DNA of 64,000 nt from Ignavibacteria bacterium (lineage in GTDB: Bacteria > Bacteroidota > Ignavibacteria > Kapaibacteriales > Kapaibacteriaceae). The translations under genes and the position numbers were made by a program. Under the pieces are notes generated by a model. The model saw only the letters and a program-made list of their open reading frames with translations, had not been told where the DNA came from and made no database searches. Position 1 is the stretch's first letter, and each line of letters starts with the position of its first letter. The DNA lies in assembly GCA_016707005.1 (NCBI GenBank), contig JADJIQ010000002.1, positions 62,001 through 126,000 on the forward strand, given 5' to 3'. Below are positions 53,401-62,790 of the stretch, in pieces.

Positions 53401-56400
53401 ATGAAGTATTGCGCCGTTGTTCTCTGGAGCTTATTCATACTTGGTCTGCCCACGCACCTGTTCGCCCAAGGCGTTACAACGGGATCGGTAACGGGCACCG
53501 TAATCGGTGAGACACCCTTGAACGGTGCCACGGTGAAGATCATCTCCACCACAACCGGTTCTATCTACGGCGCGATCTGCAAAAGCAAGGGCAACTACCT
53601 TATCAAGGGTGTTCGGCCGGGCACCTATACGTTGATCGCTTCGTTCGTGGGATATCGCTCGGATACCGTACGGAATGTGAAGGTTGACGAAGGTGATGCC
53701 ACCACGATCAACATCAAGCTCGAGACCTCGGCTTCCAAACGTTCAGAGGTAGTGGTAACAGGTGAACGTGACGCCATCTTCGATGCAAGCAGAACGGGTT
53801 CCGGCTCGGTGATCAACGAAGCAGCGATCAGCGCTGCGCCAACGATCAATCGGAGTATCAGCGATATCGCACGGATCAATCCTTATGCGAATCAGACGCA
53901 GACTGCGGGGAGCGACGGACTTCAGGGTCTGAGCATCATGGGTGTGAACTCACGCTTCAACAACTTCCAGATCGATGGTGCAGTTGCGAATGATGTGTTC
54001 GCCCTTGGTTCTGCCGGCACGGCAGGGTCGCAGGCCAATTCGAACTTCCTCTCCCTTGATGCCATTGAGCGCATCCGTGTGAACGTTTCACCCTACGACA
54101 TCCGTCAGAGTGGTTTCACAGGGGGCTTGGTGAATGCCATCACGCGTGGTGGCACCAACGACTACCATGGTTCGATCTTCTTCTTTGGGCGGAATCAGGA
54201 TCTTGTAGGACCAAGTCCCGACGCGGCACGGCGCCCCTTTGAGACCTTCTACGACTATCAATTCGGCGGACGTGTTGGCGGACCAATCATCAAGAACAAA
54301 CTTCTGTTTCACGTAACAGCAGAAGGCCGACTCCGCTCCACTCCGGTCGAAGTGGCACTCAACGACCCCTCAGCTCTAAACAACTTCCCCGTAAGCTCTT
54401 CGGTGCTTGATGAGATCGTCTCGATCACAAAGAGTCGATACGGATACGATGCCGGTGAATACGGAACAACGAACATTCAGAACAATACGGTCAATATCAT
54501 TGCCCGTCTTGACTACAACGTTGATGAGCAGAACAAGCTGCAGCTGCGTCACAACTTCACATACGGAATTCAAGACCGCAACCTCCAACGCAGCAATACC
54601 AACTACAGTCTTACGAGTAGGATGAATACGTTTGAGAGTATCAACAATCAAACAGTTCTTCAATGGAACAGCGTCTTTTCCGGTGAGCTCAGCAATGAGC
54701 TGCGTGTGTCGTACACACAAACGAATGATGCTCGTATCCTGCCGTCTGATGCAGCCGGCAACCCCATTCCATTCGGCGAAGTGCGTGTGCAGGTTGGTTC
54801 GGGTCTCAATGTTATCCTAGGTCCGGAACGCAGTTCACAGGCCAACGCGTTGGATCAGACACTGGTTGCACTTACCGATGATATCACATGGTTCCTCGGC
54901 GATCACACATTGACGTTTGGAACACACAACGAATTCTCTCGCTTCAACAACCTCTTCATTCAGGACTACTACGCAAGCTATCAGTTCCCAACCGTAGATG
55001 CTTACGAAGCCGGACAGGCCAACTACTACCGCGTGAGCTATGCCAATGAAGCGGTAACGGGCGGCGATCCCATGCCGCGCTCTGCGTGGAACATGATGCA
55101 GCTTGGCGTTTATGCTCAGGATGAGTATCAAGTGGATCCGCAACTGCGTCTAACGTTCGGATTGCGCGTGGATGCACCGATCTTCCTCACAACGCCATAC
55201 GAGAACCCGGCCTTTGCCGAGGCATTTCCCGGCAGATCCACAAGCGAGGTCCCGTCAGGGAGCTTGCTCTTCTCCCCTCGCATTGGATTCAACTACGACA
55301 TCTCCGGAGACAAGTCGTGGCAGATCCGCGGCGGTACCGGGATCTTCACCGGACGCGTCGCCGGAGTTTGGCTCTCGAATCAATACTCCAACACCGGCAT
55401 GGATCTTTACCGCGCCGAGCTTGGTGGCAACAACCTCCCAAATCCGATCACCAGCAATGGCGTGCCCGTAGAGTGGGACCTGCGTGTGCCACCACCTCGT
55501 CCAGGTGATTCTGGATATCCTGGGAGCCCCATTAATACATCGGCGATCAACATCACCGATAAAGACTTCCGTATGCCTCAGGTATGGAGGTCTACGCTTG
55601 CAACCGATATCAAGCTCACGGACGGCATCATCTTCACACTCGAAGGGATGTATGGCGCCTTCATCAATCAGGTGGACTACGCCAACCTCAACCTTACGCG
55701 ATCGAATCTCACTTTCATCAAGGATGGAGATACGTTGGTCGGTGTTTCGCCGCTGGATGGTCGCCCGCTCTATGCAGGGGGCTCTCCAGACTCCCTTGTG
55801 GACCGACGCTTTACACAGGTGATCCTCATGAGAAGTCGGTCAGAAGGTCAGCAATACAGCGTGTCCGGTCAGATCAAAGTCGACGAGACAAACAAGATCA
55901 TCCCCGGACTCTCGATGATGATGCAGTACACCTACGGTCGCACGCAGGATCTCAATTCCTCCACTGCTGCAACGGCATCGTCGCAGTGGACCAGTACAGA
56001 TGTGATCGATCCGAACAATGCAACCGTTGGGACATCAAACTTTGATTTCTTACATCGCGTTTCTGTGAGCGGATCGTATCGTGTAACCTGGTCAAAGGGT
56101 ATCTGGACGTCGTTTGGGATCTTCTACTCGGGTAACTCCGGTCGGCCATACTCTCTGTCCTATGCCCAGGATTATAACGGCGACAATGCCGTGGGTGGAA
56201 ATGACCTTGTCTACATCCCTACTGATGAAGACTACAACACGCGCGTTGTGATCCCGCCCCCTACCGATGCTACGGACCTCAGATCACCGGACCAGATCTG
56301 GTCACAGATCATGACGCTCATTGATGCCAATCCGATCCTCAAAGAGTATCAAGGCAAGATCCTTCCGCGAAATGCCCTGCGCGAGCCATGGATCAATCAA

Positions 56401-56703
56401 CTCGATCTGCGTATTCAACAGGAGTTCCCGGCGTTCTCTGATCACAGCGTCCAATTCACGCTTGATGTGCAGAACGTCTTGAACCTCCTCAATCCAGACT
56501 GGGGACTGCAGCGTTATGTAGACTTCCAAAGTGCCAACCTCTTTGGGTTGGTGCTTGATAACAACGGCAAACCCTTCGATGCTCAAGGCAGACTGCGCAT
56601 GACCTATACCGAGCCCGTTACCAACGGCAGACCCGGCGTATACAACACCGACAACTTCTACTCACGTTGGCGTATGCAGCTTGGCATGCGCTACACATTC
56701 TAA
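53401..56703 (+). CDS. TonB-dependent receptor-like outer-membrane protein with carboxypeptidase-regulatory-like N-terminal domain
   Basis: 1100 aa. Signal peptide (MKYCAVVLWSLFILGLPTHLFAQ), then a CarboxypepD_reg-like beta domain (GSVTGTVIGETPLNGATVKI, GVRPGTYTLIASFVGY; about 25-115), a plug-like region (GSVINEAAISAAPTINRS, VNAITRGGTNDYHGSIFFF) and a large barrel of about 850 residues ending WRMQLGMRYTF with terminal Phe, the outer-membrane insertion signal. Imports or binds an unknown ligand at the surface. It heads an apparent operon with the DUF4397 lipoprotein (10 bp gap) and the secreted nuclease. Confidence 0.93.
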   Translation: MKYCAVVLWSLFILGLPTHLFAQGVTTGSVTGTVIGETPLNGATVKIISTTTGSIYGAICKSKGNYLIKGVRPGTYTLIASFVGYRSDTVRNVKVDEGDATTINIKLETSASKRSEVVVTGERDAIFDASRTGSGSVINEAAISAAPTINRSISDIARINPYANQTQTAGSDGLQGLSIMGVNSRFNNFQIDGAVANDVFALGSAGTAGSQANSNFLSLDAIERIRVNVSPYDIRQSGFTGGLVNAITRGGTNDYHGSIFFFGRNQDLVGPSPDAARRPFETFYDYQFGGRVGGPIIKNKLLFHVTAEGRLRSTPVEVALNDPSALNNFPVSSSVLDEIVSITKSRYGYDAGEYGTTNIQNNTVNIIARLDYNVDEQNKLQLRHNFTYGIQDRNLQRSNTNYSLTSRMNTFESINNQTVLQWNSVFSGELSNELRVSYTQTNDARILPSDAAGNPIPFGEVRVQVGSGLNVILGPERSSQANALDQTLVALTDDITWFLGDHTLTFGTHNEFSRFNNLFIQDYYASYQFPTVDAYEAGQANYYRVSYANEAVTGGDPMPRSAWNMMQLGVYAQDEYQVDPQLRLTFGLRVDAPIFLTTPYENPAFAEAFPGRSTSEVPSGSLLFSPRIGFNYDISGDKSWQIRGGTGIFTGRVAGVWLSNQYSNTGMDLYRAELGGNNLPNPITSNGVPVEWDLRVPPPRPGDSGYPGSPINTSAINITDKDFRMPQVWRSTLATDIKLTDGIIFTLEGMYGAFINQVDYANLNLTRSNLTFIKDGDTLVGVSPLDGRPLYAGGSPDSLVDRRFTQVILMRSRSEGQQYSVSGQIKVDETNKIIPGLSMMMQYTYGRTQDLNSSTAATASSQWTSTDVIDPNNATVGTSNFDFLHRVSVSGSYRVTWSKGIWTSFGIFYSGNSGRPYSLSYAQDYNGDNAVGGNDLVYIPTDEDYNTRVVIPPPTDATDLRSPDQIWSQIMTLIDANPILKEYQGKILPRNALREPWINQLDLRIQQEFPAFSDHSVQFTLDVQNVLNLLNPDWGLQRYVDFQSANLFGLVLDNNGKPFDAQGRLRMTYTEPVTNGRPGVYNTDNFYSRWRMQLGMRYTF

Positions 56704-56713
56704 GGGGCTCACC

Positions 56714-57394
56714 ATGAACTCTCTTCGCCTGCTTGGAATGTGTGTTGTGATCCTTTCGGTCATAGGATGTGAATCCGGTGTGATCACGTTTCCAACACCA
56801 GATCCGGCTTCGGTTCTGATCGTGAATACCACGCAGAACGTGCCTACCGTGCGCGTAACCATGGACAGCACGATCAATGTCGATGTGACGCGAGGTGATG
56901 CCTCTGCCTATACGCAAGTTGCCGCCGGACGTCCGGTGACGTTCTTCATCGGAAGTCCTACAACGGTCTACCGCGACAATCTCCGCTACACTCTTGGTGG
57001 TAATGGTCGCGTGATCCTCTTTGTTCGCGGTGACACCACCAGTCTCGTGGAGTTCCGACGCGAGATCCAAGACACCGTGTTGCCAGCCGGAGCAACATCG
57101 TCAGTGATCCGCTTTACCCATATGGCTGAGAAACTGGAGAGCGTGTCGTATTTGGAAGTTTGGATCACTGGCGGTCCCCGACTCCTACCGGAAGAATATG
57201 ATATCGGGATCAGTTCTCCTGTCTATCATGGAATTGAACCCGGCACGTATTCGTTTGAAGTACGTGAAGGTGGCACTACCAACGTTCTTGCCGTCCTGCC
57301 AAACGTTCAGATCTCTGCCGGACGTTCTTACATGCTCTATACCTACGATGCGGATCCCCCCACGGTAGACAGCATTTCCCTTTCGATCTTTTGA
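56714..57394 (+). CDS. DUF4397-like lipoprotein
   Basis: 226 aa from ATG 56714; the AAGGGGCT 8 bp upstream probably serves as ribosome site. Lipoprotein signal MNSLRLLGMCVVILSVIGCES. The rest has the DUF4397 pattern of paired Ig-like beta modules (SVLIVNTTQNVPTVRVTMD, PVTFFIGSPTTVYRD, EPGTYSFEVREGGTTNVLAVLP, ISAGRSYMLYTYD). Such proteins are outer-membrane-attached beta-sandwiches of unknown role. Position between a receptor and a nuclease suggests it presents or holds a ligand at the surface (inference). Confidence 0.85.
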   Translation: MNSLRLLGMCVVILSVIGCESGVITFPTPDPASVLIVNTTQNVPTVRVTMDSTINVDVTRGDASAYTQVAAGRPVTFFIGSPTTVYRDNLRYTLGGNGRVILFVRGDTTSLVEFRREIQDTVLPAGATSSVIRFTHMAEKLESVSYLEVWITGGPRLLPEEYDIGISSPVYHGIEPGTYSFEVREGGTTNVLAVLPNVQISAGRSYMLYTYDADPPTVDSISLSIF

Positions 57395-57417
57395 TACACT
57401 TTTTATCGGTCCATTCA

Positions 57418-59202
57418 ATGAACATTCGTTCCCTTCTTCTTGCCACAGTTGTCGTTTGCACTGCAACGGCGCTCCATGCGCAAGACCCGATCTCCATCGC
57501 TGATGCGAAGAAGCAGGAGTTTGGCACTGCAGTCACCAAGATCGCCGGACGCGTGAGCTCCTCGGTCGAACTCTCGAACGTAGCCTACATTCAAGACAAA
57601 ACAGGCGGCATTGCCATCTTCAACGAGAACATGCGAACAGCGGTTCGTGTTGGGGATTCCGTGATGATCGAGAGTGGCAACCTAGCCGAGTTCGGCAACA
57701 CTGTTGGCGCACCCGGCACAGGTCTTACACAGCTTGATGGCAAGGACCTTCGATTCACGGTTATTCCAACCGCCCGTATCGAACCCACACCACGCAACCT
57801 CTCCATTCCGCTCATCGGAGAAGGAGTTGAGGGGCAGCTCGTGAAGATCCGTCGTCTGCGCTTTGTAGAAACAGGAAAGTTCCAAGCCAACACCAGCTTC
57901 AACGCCATCGACAACTCAGGCAACGATATCGTTGTGCGTATCGATCGTGCTTGTGAGATCGGGACCAATTCACTGGACATTCCTACAGAGGAGGTTGATG
58001 TAACCGGCGTGATCAGTCAGTTCCGCGGATCCTATCAGATCCTGCCGCGCGTAGCGTCGGATATTGGTGCGCCCCCTATCGAAATTGATACGGTGCAGAA
58101 GGATCGCACCTTGGATCTTACAACCTGGAACCTTGAGTGGTTCGGTTGGCCAGACTCAACACGTGGTCCGGACAACAAAGACCTGCAACGCACCCGTATT
58201 CGTCAGGTAATGGACAGCATCAAGGCCGACATCTATGCCTTGCAGGAGATCGTTACGGATGAGGCTCTCGCATCGTTGAGCGACTCTATCCAAGGCAGCT
58301 ATGCACGGTTCTTTGCAACCGACATCACCTCTGAACAAAAGCTGGCGTATATCTACAACACCGCCACGATCACACCTGTCTCCACCGGTCTTGCCGTGAA
58401 TGGCGGAGCACAGGCATGGGCTAATGGTCGTTACCCATACCGGATGACGTTCGATGCGCGCATTGGATCATCTACGAAGCGGATCGTTGTATTCGACCTG
58501 CACGCAAAAGCAACGGACTCGGCCACGGCCATGGTTGATTATGAGCGACGCAAGACCGACGCTGAGACCTTCCATACCTATCTGCAAGATTTCTACCCGG
58601 ACAGCAACGTGATCGTGATGGGCGATTTCAACGATCGGCTCTTGGCAACAAACGTTGACGAAGCACTTCCGTCGTGTTATCTCTCGTTTGTGAACGACAC
58701 TCAGAACTGGTTTGCTGCAACTGCTCCACTCGAAGAGGCCGGGCTTTCCTCCTATGTTGGATTCAACCGATCCTTCATCGATCACATCCTCGTTTCCAAT
58801 GAGCTTGCGGACGAACACTATCGCACCTATTTGGAAGCACCAGAGCGTTTCATGCCATCGTACTCAAGCACCGTATCGGATCACCGACCGGTGACCGTTC
58901 GTCTTGCCATCGACGGAGCTGTGTCTGTAGATGGGTCAGAAACCCCCGTCTCCACCGTGCGTGTCTCTCCGAACCCAATGTCGGCCTCCGGCATGGCAGA
59001 GATCACCGCACTCTACGGCGGCACGCTGCGTGTGGACCTCGTTTCAGCCACCGGCGAGCAACTCGCCCTTGTGAACGAATCCGTAGCACCGTCGGTGCGC
59101 GTTCTCGTTCTCCCGGTCTCCCAGCTCACAAGCGGCACCTACCGACTCGTTGTGACCCTTAATGGAGTGGTCTCCTCCACCCCAGTGATGGTCATTCGGT
59201 AA
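57418..59202 (+). CDS. Exported endonuclease/exonuclease/phosphatase-family protein with OB-like domain and T9SS sorting domain
   Basis: 594 aa from ATG 57418. Signal peptide MNIRSLLLATVVVCTATALHAQ. Residues about 25-210 look like OB-fold/YhcR-type nucleic-acid-binding modules (AYIQDKTGGIAIFN, VDVTGVISQFRGSYQILP). The catalytic domain (about 220-505) carries TTWNLEWFGWPDS, IYALQEIV (metal Glu), VVFDLHAKA, VIVMGDFNDRL (Asp/Asn) and the final SDHRPVTVRL (Asp-His). The C-terminus from VRVSPNPMSASG to VMVIR is a T9SS type A sorting domain. A surface or secreted DNase/RNase or phosphodiesterase, possibly for nucleic-acid scavenging with the receptor upstream. Confidence 0.93.
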   Translation: MNIRSLLLATVVVCTATALHAQDPISIADAKKQEFGTAVTKIAGRVSSSVELSNVAYIQDKTGGIAIFNENMRTAVRVGDSVMIESGNLAEFGNTVGAPGTGLTQLDGKDLRFTVIPTARIEPTPRNLSIPLIGEGVEGQLVKIRRLRFVETGKFQANTSFNAIDNSGNDIVVRIDRACEIGTNSLDIPTEEVDVTGVISQFRGSYQILPRVASDIGAPPIEIDTVQKDRTLDLTTWNLEWFGWPDSTRGPDNKDLQRTRIRQVMDSIKADIYALQEIVTDEALASLSDSIQGSYARFFATDITSEQKLAYIYNTATITPVSTGLAVNGGAQAWANGRYPYRMTFDARIGSSTKRIVVFDLHAKATDSATAMVDYERRKTDAETFHTYLQDFYPDSNVIVMGDFNDRLLATNVDEALPSCYLSFVNDTQNWFAATAPLEEAGLSSYVGFNRSFIDHILVSNELADEHYRTYLEAPERFMPSYSSTVSDHRPVTVRLAIDGAVSVDGSETPVSTVRVSPNPMSASGMAEITALYGGTLRVDLVSATGEQLALVNESVAPSVRVLVLPVSQLTSGTYRLVVTLNGVVSSTPVMVIR

Positions 59203-59229
59203 CGTTTTTCACCGTTCGTTGTTTAAACA

Positions 59230-59260
59230 GGGGGCTACGGTAATGCCGTGGCCCCCTTTG
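59230..59260 (+). terminator. Rho-independent terminator after the nuclease gene
   Basis: An 11-bp GC-rich stem (GGGGGCTACGG with CCGTGGCCCCC, one T-G wobble) with a TAATG loop, followed by TTTG. It contains one copy of the recurrent GGGGGCT word. It ends the receptor-DUF4397-nuclease operon. Confidence 0.8.
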
Positions 59261-59281
59261 GTATGTCTATGAGGGGTGGGT

Positions 59282-60289
59282 ATGATAATTCGGGTGATCC
59301 TTAGCGCCGTGTTCATGGGTACGTTCCTCCTGTCTGTGGACCTTTGGTCGGCAGAAGGGAGAGGAACGACTGTGAACTTTGGCAAGATCCCATTGAATCA
59401 GCCCGTGACGAGAACAGTCAACCTCTCGAATGAAAGAACTGACAGGGGCTTACTTGTCGAGAGTATCTACGTGCTTCATCACCCGGACAAGATCAAGATC
59501 AGTTCGTCCGGACCGGCGTTTTTAGATGCTGGTTCAACCCTGCTTCTTCGGGTAACAGCACAGATCACCGTGGACACCATCATTGTTGACACAATCGAAT
59601 TCGTCTCCGACGACCGTAAAGTGTTTTTTGCGGAGATACGCATCGGAACCGATGAACCGATCATCCAGGTAAGCGACATCAGTTATGGTGAGGTTGACGC
59701 TTTGTCCAATGGCGAACTGAAAAGGGGTGTGATCCGAAACGTTGGTGTGTCGGACTTGGTGATCACGGGATATGACGAACCAAAAATGAATGGAACGAAT
59801 AACTTTTTCGATCCTAGAACTGATTTTGGGCATCCATTAAAGACGGCGTTTCCTGCTGTTTTATCCGAATCAGATTCGCTAGTGTTTTGGGTTTGGTATT
59901 CTCCGATGGGCGAGTTGGCTGGCCATACTTCCAACGTTGCTTTTTTCTCCAACGCTCAAACGGAAGATTCTATTTGCATTCTCAATGGGAAAGGCATTCT
60001 AACGTCGAGCATTGATGACGAGGCCGGCACACGCTCGCTTCGCGTTCAGATATCTCCGTCACCTGCTTCCGCGTCTGCCCGGATTGAGATCTACCAAGCA
60101 GTGCAAAGCCCCTTAACGATCTCGATCACTGATGTATTGGGTCGGCAATACCCACTTTTAAGCGATCAAGGTTCATTAGGGGCTTCCACCTATCCTGTGG
60201 ACGTGTCTGCCTATGAGCCGGGTTCGTATGTTTTGCAGGTGTCAACTGACAAGGCTTTGTCAACAGCATTATTTACGATCGTTCGATAA
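59282..60289 (+). CDS. Exported protein with abnormal-spindle-like/DUF1573-type beta domain and T9SS sorting domain
   Basis: 335 aa from ATG 59282 after GAGGGG (a GTG lies two codons earlier). Signal segment MIIRVILSAVFMGTFLLSVDLWSA. The body has VNFGKIPLNQPVTRTVNLSN and ISYGEVDALSNGELKRGVIRN, the pattern of ASPM-SPD-2-Hydin (choice-of-anchor) beta domains that start with a F-G-x-[IV] strand. The C-terminus (SPSPASASARIEIY ... YEPGSYVLQV ... LFTIVR) is a T9SS type A sorting domain. Function unknown; probably surface displayed. Confidence 0.85.
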   Translation: MIIRVILSAVFMGTFLLSVDLWSAEGRGTTVNFGKIPLNQPVTRTVNLSNERTDRGLLVESIYVLHHPDKIKISSSGPAFLDAGSTLLLRVTAQITVDTIIVDTIEFVSDDRKVFFAEIRIGTDEPIIQVSDISYGEVDALSNGELKRGVIRNVGVSDLVITGYDEPKMNGTNNFFDPRTDFGHPLKTAFPAVLSESDSLVFWVWYSPMGELAGHTSNVAFFSNAQTEDSICILNGKGILTSSIDDEAGTRSLRVQISPSPASASARIEIYQAVQSPLTISITDVLGRQYPLLSDQGSLGASTYPVDVSAYEPGSYVLQVSTDKALSTALFTIVR

Positions 60290-60323
60290 CACATACCATT
60301 GATCATCACGCAATGAGGGAATC

Positions 60324-62786
60324 ATGATGCGCGCAACACTTTTCGTTTTGATGATGGCACTCGGCACGTTGAATGCCGTCGGCCAGATCACCCGTAGCAC
60401 CACAATCATCACCGAAGGCCGACGGTACATGGTGGCGTTTCCGCAGGTCTGGGCTGCACCAACCGAGAAGCCCCTTCCCACACCAATGCAGCTGCTGTTA
60501 TCTGCCAGGGATACAACAACGGTAAGGATCACTACCGTTGCCTCGATCACAGATGCGGCAAAGATCGACAAGGTGGTAACGATCCTGCCTGGGATAGTGA
60601 CAAAGGTTGCGATCTCCACAGCCTACATGAACGTTGAGTCGCAGTCCCGCAGGGGCTATGGCATCAGTGTCACGGGTGACCGGCCATTCTCTGTTGCAAC
60701 ATTGCAAGCATGGCAAGGCAATGGAGAAACCGCACAACATCTGCCCGTTGAGTCGTGGGGCACGTCCTATTATTCGATGAATTTCTACCAGGATAGATAC
60801 GGCAAGAATGCCAGTTACAAACAACGTCCGGGACAGATCCTCATCATCTCCAGTGAGGATAGTACGGTGGTAACGCTTACCCCCACCGTCAACACGGAGG
60901 GAGGAGTGGAACTGCCGTCTGTTGCAAAGGGGGCTACCCAATCCGTCACCCTGATGAAGGGTGAAACATTCCTTATCAAATCGCTGATCGACACGTTGTT
61001 GTTTCGTGATGTTGCCACGGACCTCTCCGGAACCTACATCACCTCAACAAAGCCCATTGGAGTTGTATCGGGTCATACCAAGGGCGCCATCATGCGTATG
61101 TCGGATATTCTTCCTCCAACAGGGATGTTTGCCGATGATGCACACTTCGTACGCAACAATGTGCACGACGTAATGTATCCAACAACGCTAGCCGGGAAGA
61201 GCTTTGTGACCATCCCATTGATGTACTCACCAACTCGAGTGGTTGGTCAGGGTTCAGTCGAACACGGAATCGACGACGACCGTGGAGATGTTATTCGTGT
61301 TGTTGGCCTTGAAGACGGAACAATGGTAAGAGTCGGCCGGCAAGATGGCTCGGGTATGCTTAACAAGTTCATTTTGGATAAAGGCGAAACTCGAGTAGAA
61401 ACCGCACTTGAGTTTGCAACCTATTGGGAATCTGACAAGCCGATCCTGATGGGCCAATACGGCAAGTCGTATGCAAAGATCCTTGCACCAAAAGTCACTG
61501 TTGGAGGGGGCTCTTCAGAAGAAGCACAAGGTCACCCTACCGTTGAAGCAGGCATGCCGATGCTGCAGATGGTGCCATCGATCGATCGGTGGATCACGCA
61601 TGCCACCTTCTCGTCACCGGATGGAATGGATGACTTTGTGAACATCGTTTTCAAAGCCAACGAGTTTTCGATGATCATATTTGACGGACAACCACTGGAC
61701 ACACTCTATAGAAAATCACTGCGCCTCGTCCGCGGAACTGATTACGCCTACATTCGCACTCCGATTCAAGCCGGCAATCATACGATTTCCTCACTCTCAG
61801 ATTCTGTTCGTTGGATGGCATGGAATTATGCCTCGCTCGATGGACTTCAACAAGGCCGGGCCTTTGGTACTGCTGTTGGAATCAATCTATCAACACCGTG
61901 TAGCGGAGACACGCTCTACGACCAAGCTGAATCAAGCACCTGCGGACTCACAACCGTCACCTCGTGGGTTCCATCGTCCGGATGTGGATCTATTCGCATG
62001 ATCCATGCTGTTGAACTCAACAACGCATCGCTGATGATCAATGAAGAGTTCCGCTCAGGAGACACCGTTGGCGTGTACAACGTCAGGGTCCTTGATCGTT
62101 CAAAGGTCGCTTCGGCAACCGTTCGCACAATAAGTGCCTCCGGCGACGTGATCGATCGGGTAGTGACATATGTGCCGGACACCGTCACTGCTTCCAAGTC
62201 CAAACACGATTTTGGCCAGCAGCCTAGTCTAGTTACGGTAACGGACACGCTCACGATCATAAACCCACATACAGATCGTTCGGTGGTAGTCACAGACATT
62301 TCCATGATCAACAACGGGCCAACATTCACTCTAACTAGCACCGCAACGCCGTTTGTATTGGCCGCAGGGGCAAGCGTGAATGTTATCGTCTCTAGCCGTT
62401 TGTTGTCGGACAATACAGTACGCGACACCCTCGTGGTTCGCACCGAATGTGTTGATTGGAAGCTCACCGAATACCTTGTTCGTGCAATTGGCGATACAAC
62501 AACCTCCGTCTCAGGTGAAGCCGAGACACCAGGCTTGACCTTTACCATCACTCCCCAACCGATCAGCGATGTGGCAACACTTACGCTCACAACCATTGAG
62601 CGTGGTGCAGCTTCAATCGAGCTGATCGATCTTCTGGGGAACGTGATCACCGCACGCACTGAGCAGGTAACGTCCTCTCCGCAATCATTTATGATCGGTG
62701 GGATGAATGTGCCGAGTGGAACGTATTCCGTGCGCGTCACTGCGAGTGGACGTCAAGCCACTGCTCGTATCATCATCGCTCATTGA
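60324..62786 (+). CDS. IgGFc-binding-like exported protein with T9SS sorting domain (copy 1)
   Basis: 820 aa, ATG ATG at 60324/60327 after GAGGGA. Signal peptide MMRATLFVLMMALGTLNAVGQ. Residues about 25-400 match the IgGFc-binding N-terminal-like domain seen in bacterial surface proteins (HLPVESWGTSYYSMNFYQD, YITSTKPIGVVSGHTKGA, VGQYGKSYAK-type beta repeats). A middle region has HDFGQQPSLVTVTDTLTI, an Ig-like/choice-of-anchor strand, and the end (FTITPQPISDVATL ... VPSGTYSVRVTA ... ARIIIAH) is a T9SS domain. Probably a surface adhesin or shield protein; true IgG binding is not implied. A paralogue starts 5 bp after its stop. Confidence 0.88.
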   Translation: MMRATLFVLMMALGTLNAVGQITRSTTIITEGRRYMVAFPQVWAAPTEKPLPTPMQLLLSARDTTTVRITTVASITDAAKIDKVVTILPGIVTKVAISTAYMNVESQSRRGYGISVTGDRPFSVATLQAWQGNGETAQHLPVESWGTSYYSMNFYQDRYGKNASYKQRPGQILIISSEDSTVVTLTPTVNTEGGVELPSVAKGATQSVTLMKGETFLIKSLIDTLLFRDVATDLSGTYITSTKPIGVVSGHTKGAIMRMSDILPPTGMFADDAHFVRNNVHDVMYPTTLAGKSFVTIPLMYSPTRVVGQGSVEHGIDDDRGDVIRVVGLEDGTMVRVGRQDGSGMLNKFILDKGETRVETALEFATYWESDKPILMGQYGKSYAKILAPKVTVGGGSSEEAQGHPTVEAGMPMLQMVPSIDRWITHATFSSPDGMDDFVNIVFKANEFSMIIFDGQPLDTLYRKSLRLVRGTDYAYIRTPIQAGNHTISSLSDSVRWMAWNYASLDGLQQGRAFGTAVGINLSTPCSGDTLYDQAESSTCGLTTVTSWVPSSGCGSIRMIHAVELNNASLMINEEFRSGDTVGVYNVRVLDRSKVASATVRTISASGDVIDRVVTYVPDTVTASKSKHDFGQQPSLVTVTDTLTIINPHTDRSVVVTDISMINNGPTFTLTSTATPFVLAAGASVNVIVSSRLLSDNTVRDTLVVRTECVDWKLTEYLVRAIGDTTTSVSGEAETPGLTFTITPQPISDVATLTLTTIERGAASIELIDLLGNVITARTEQVTSSPQSFMIGGMNVPSGTYSVRVTASGRQATARIIIAH

Positions 62787-62790
62787 ACCA

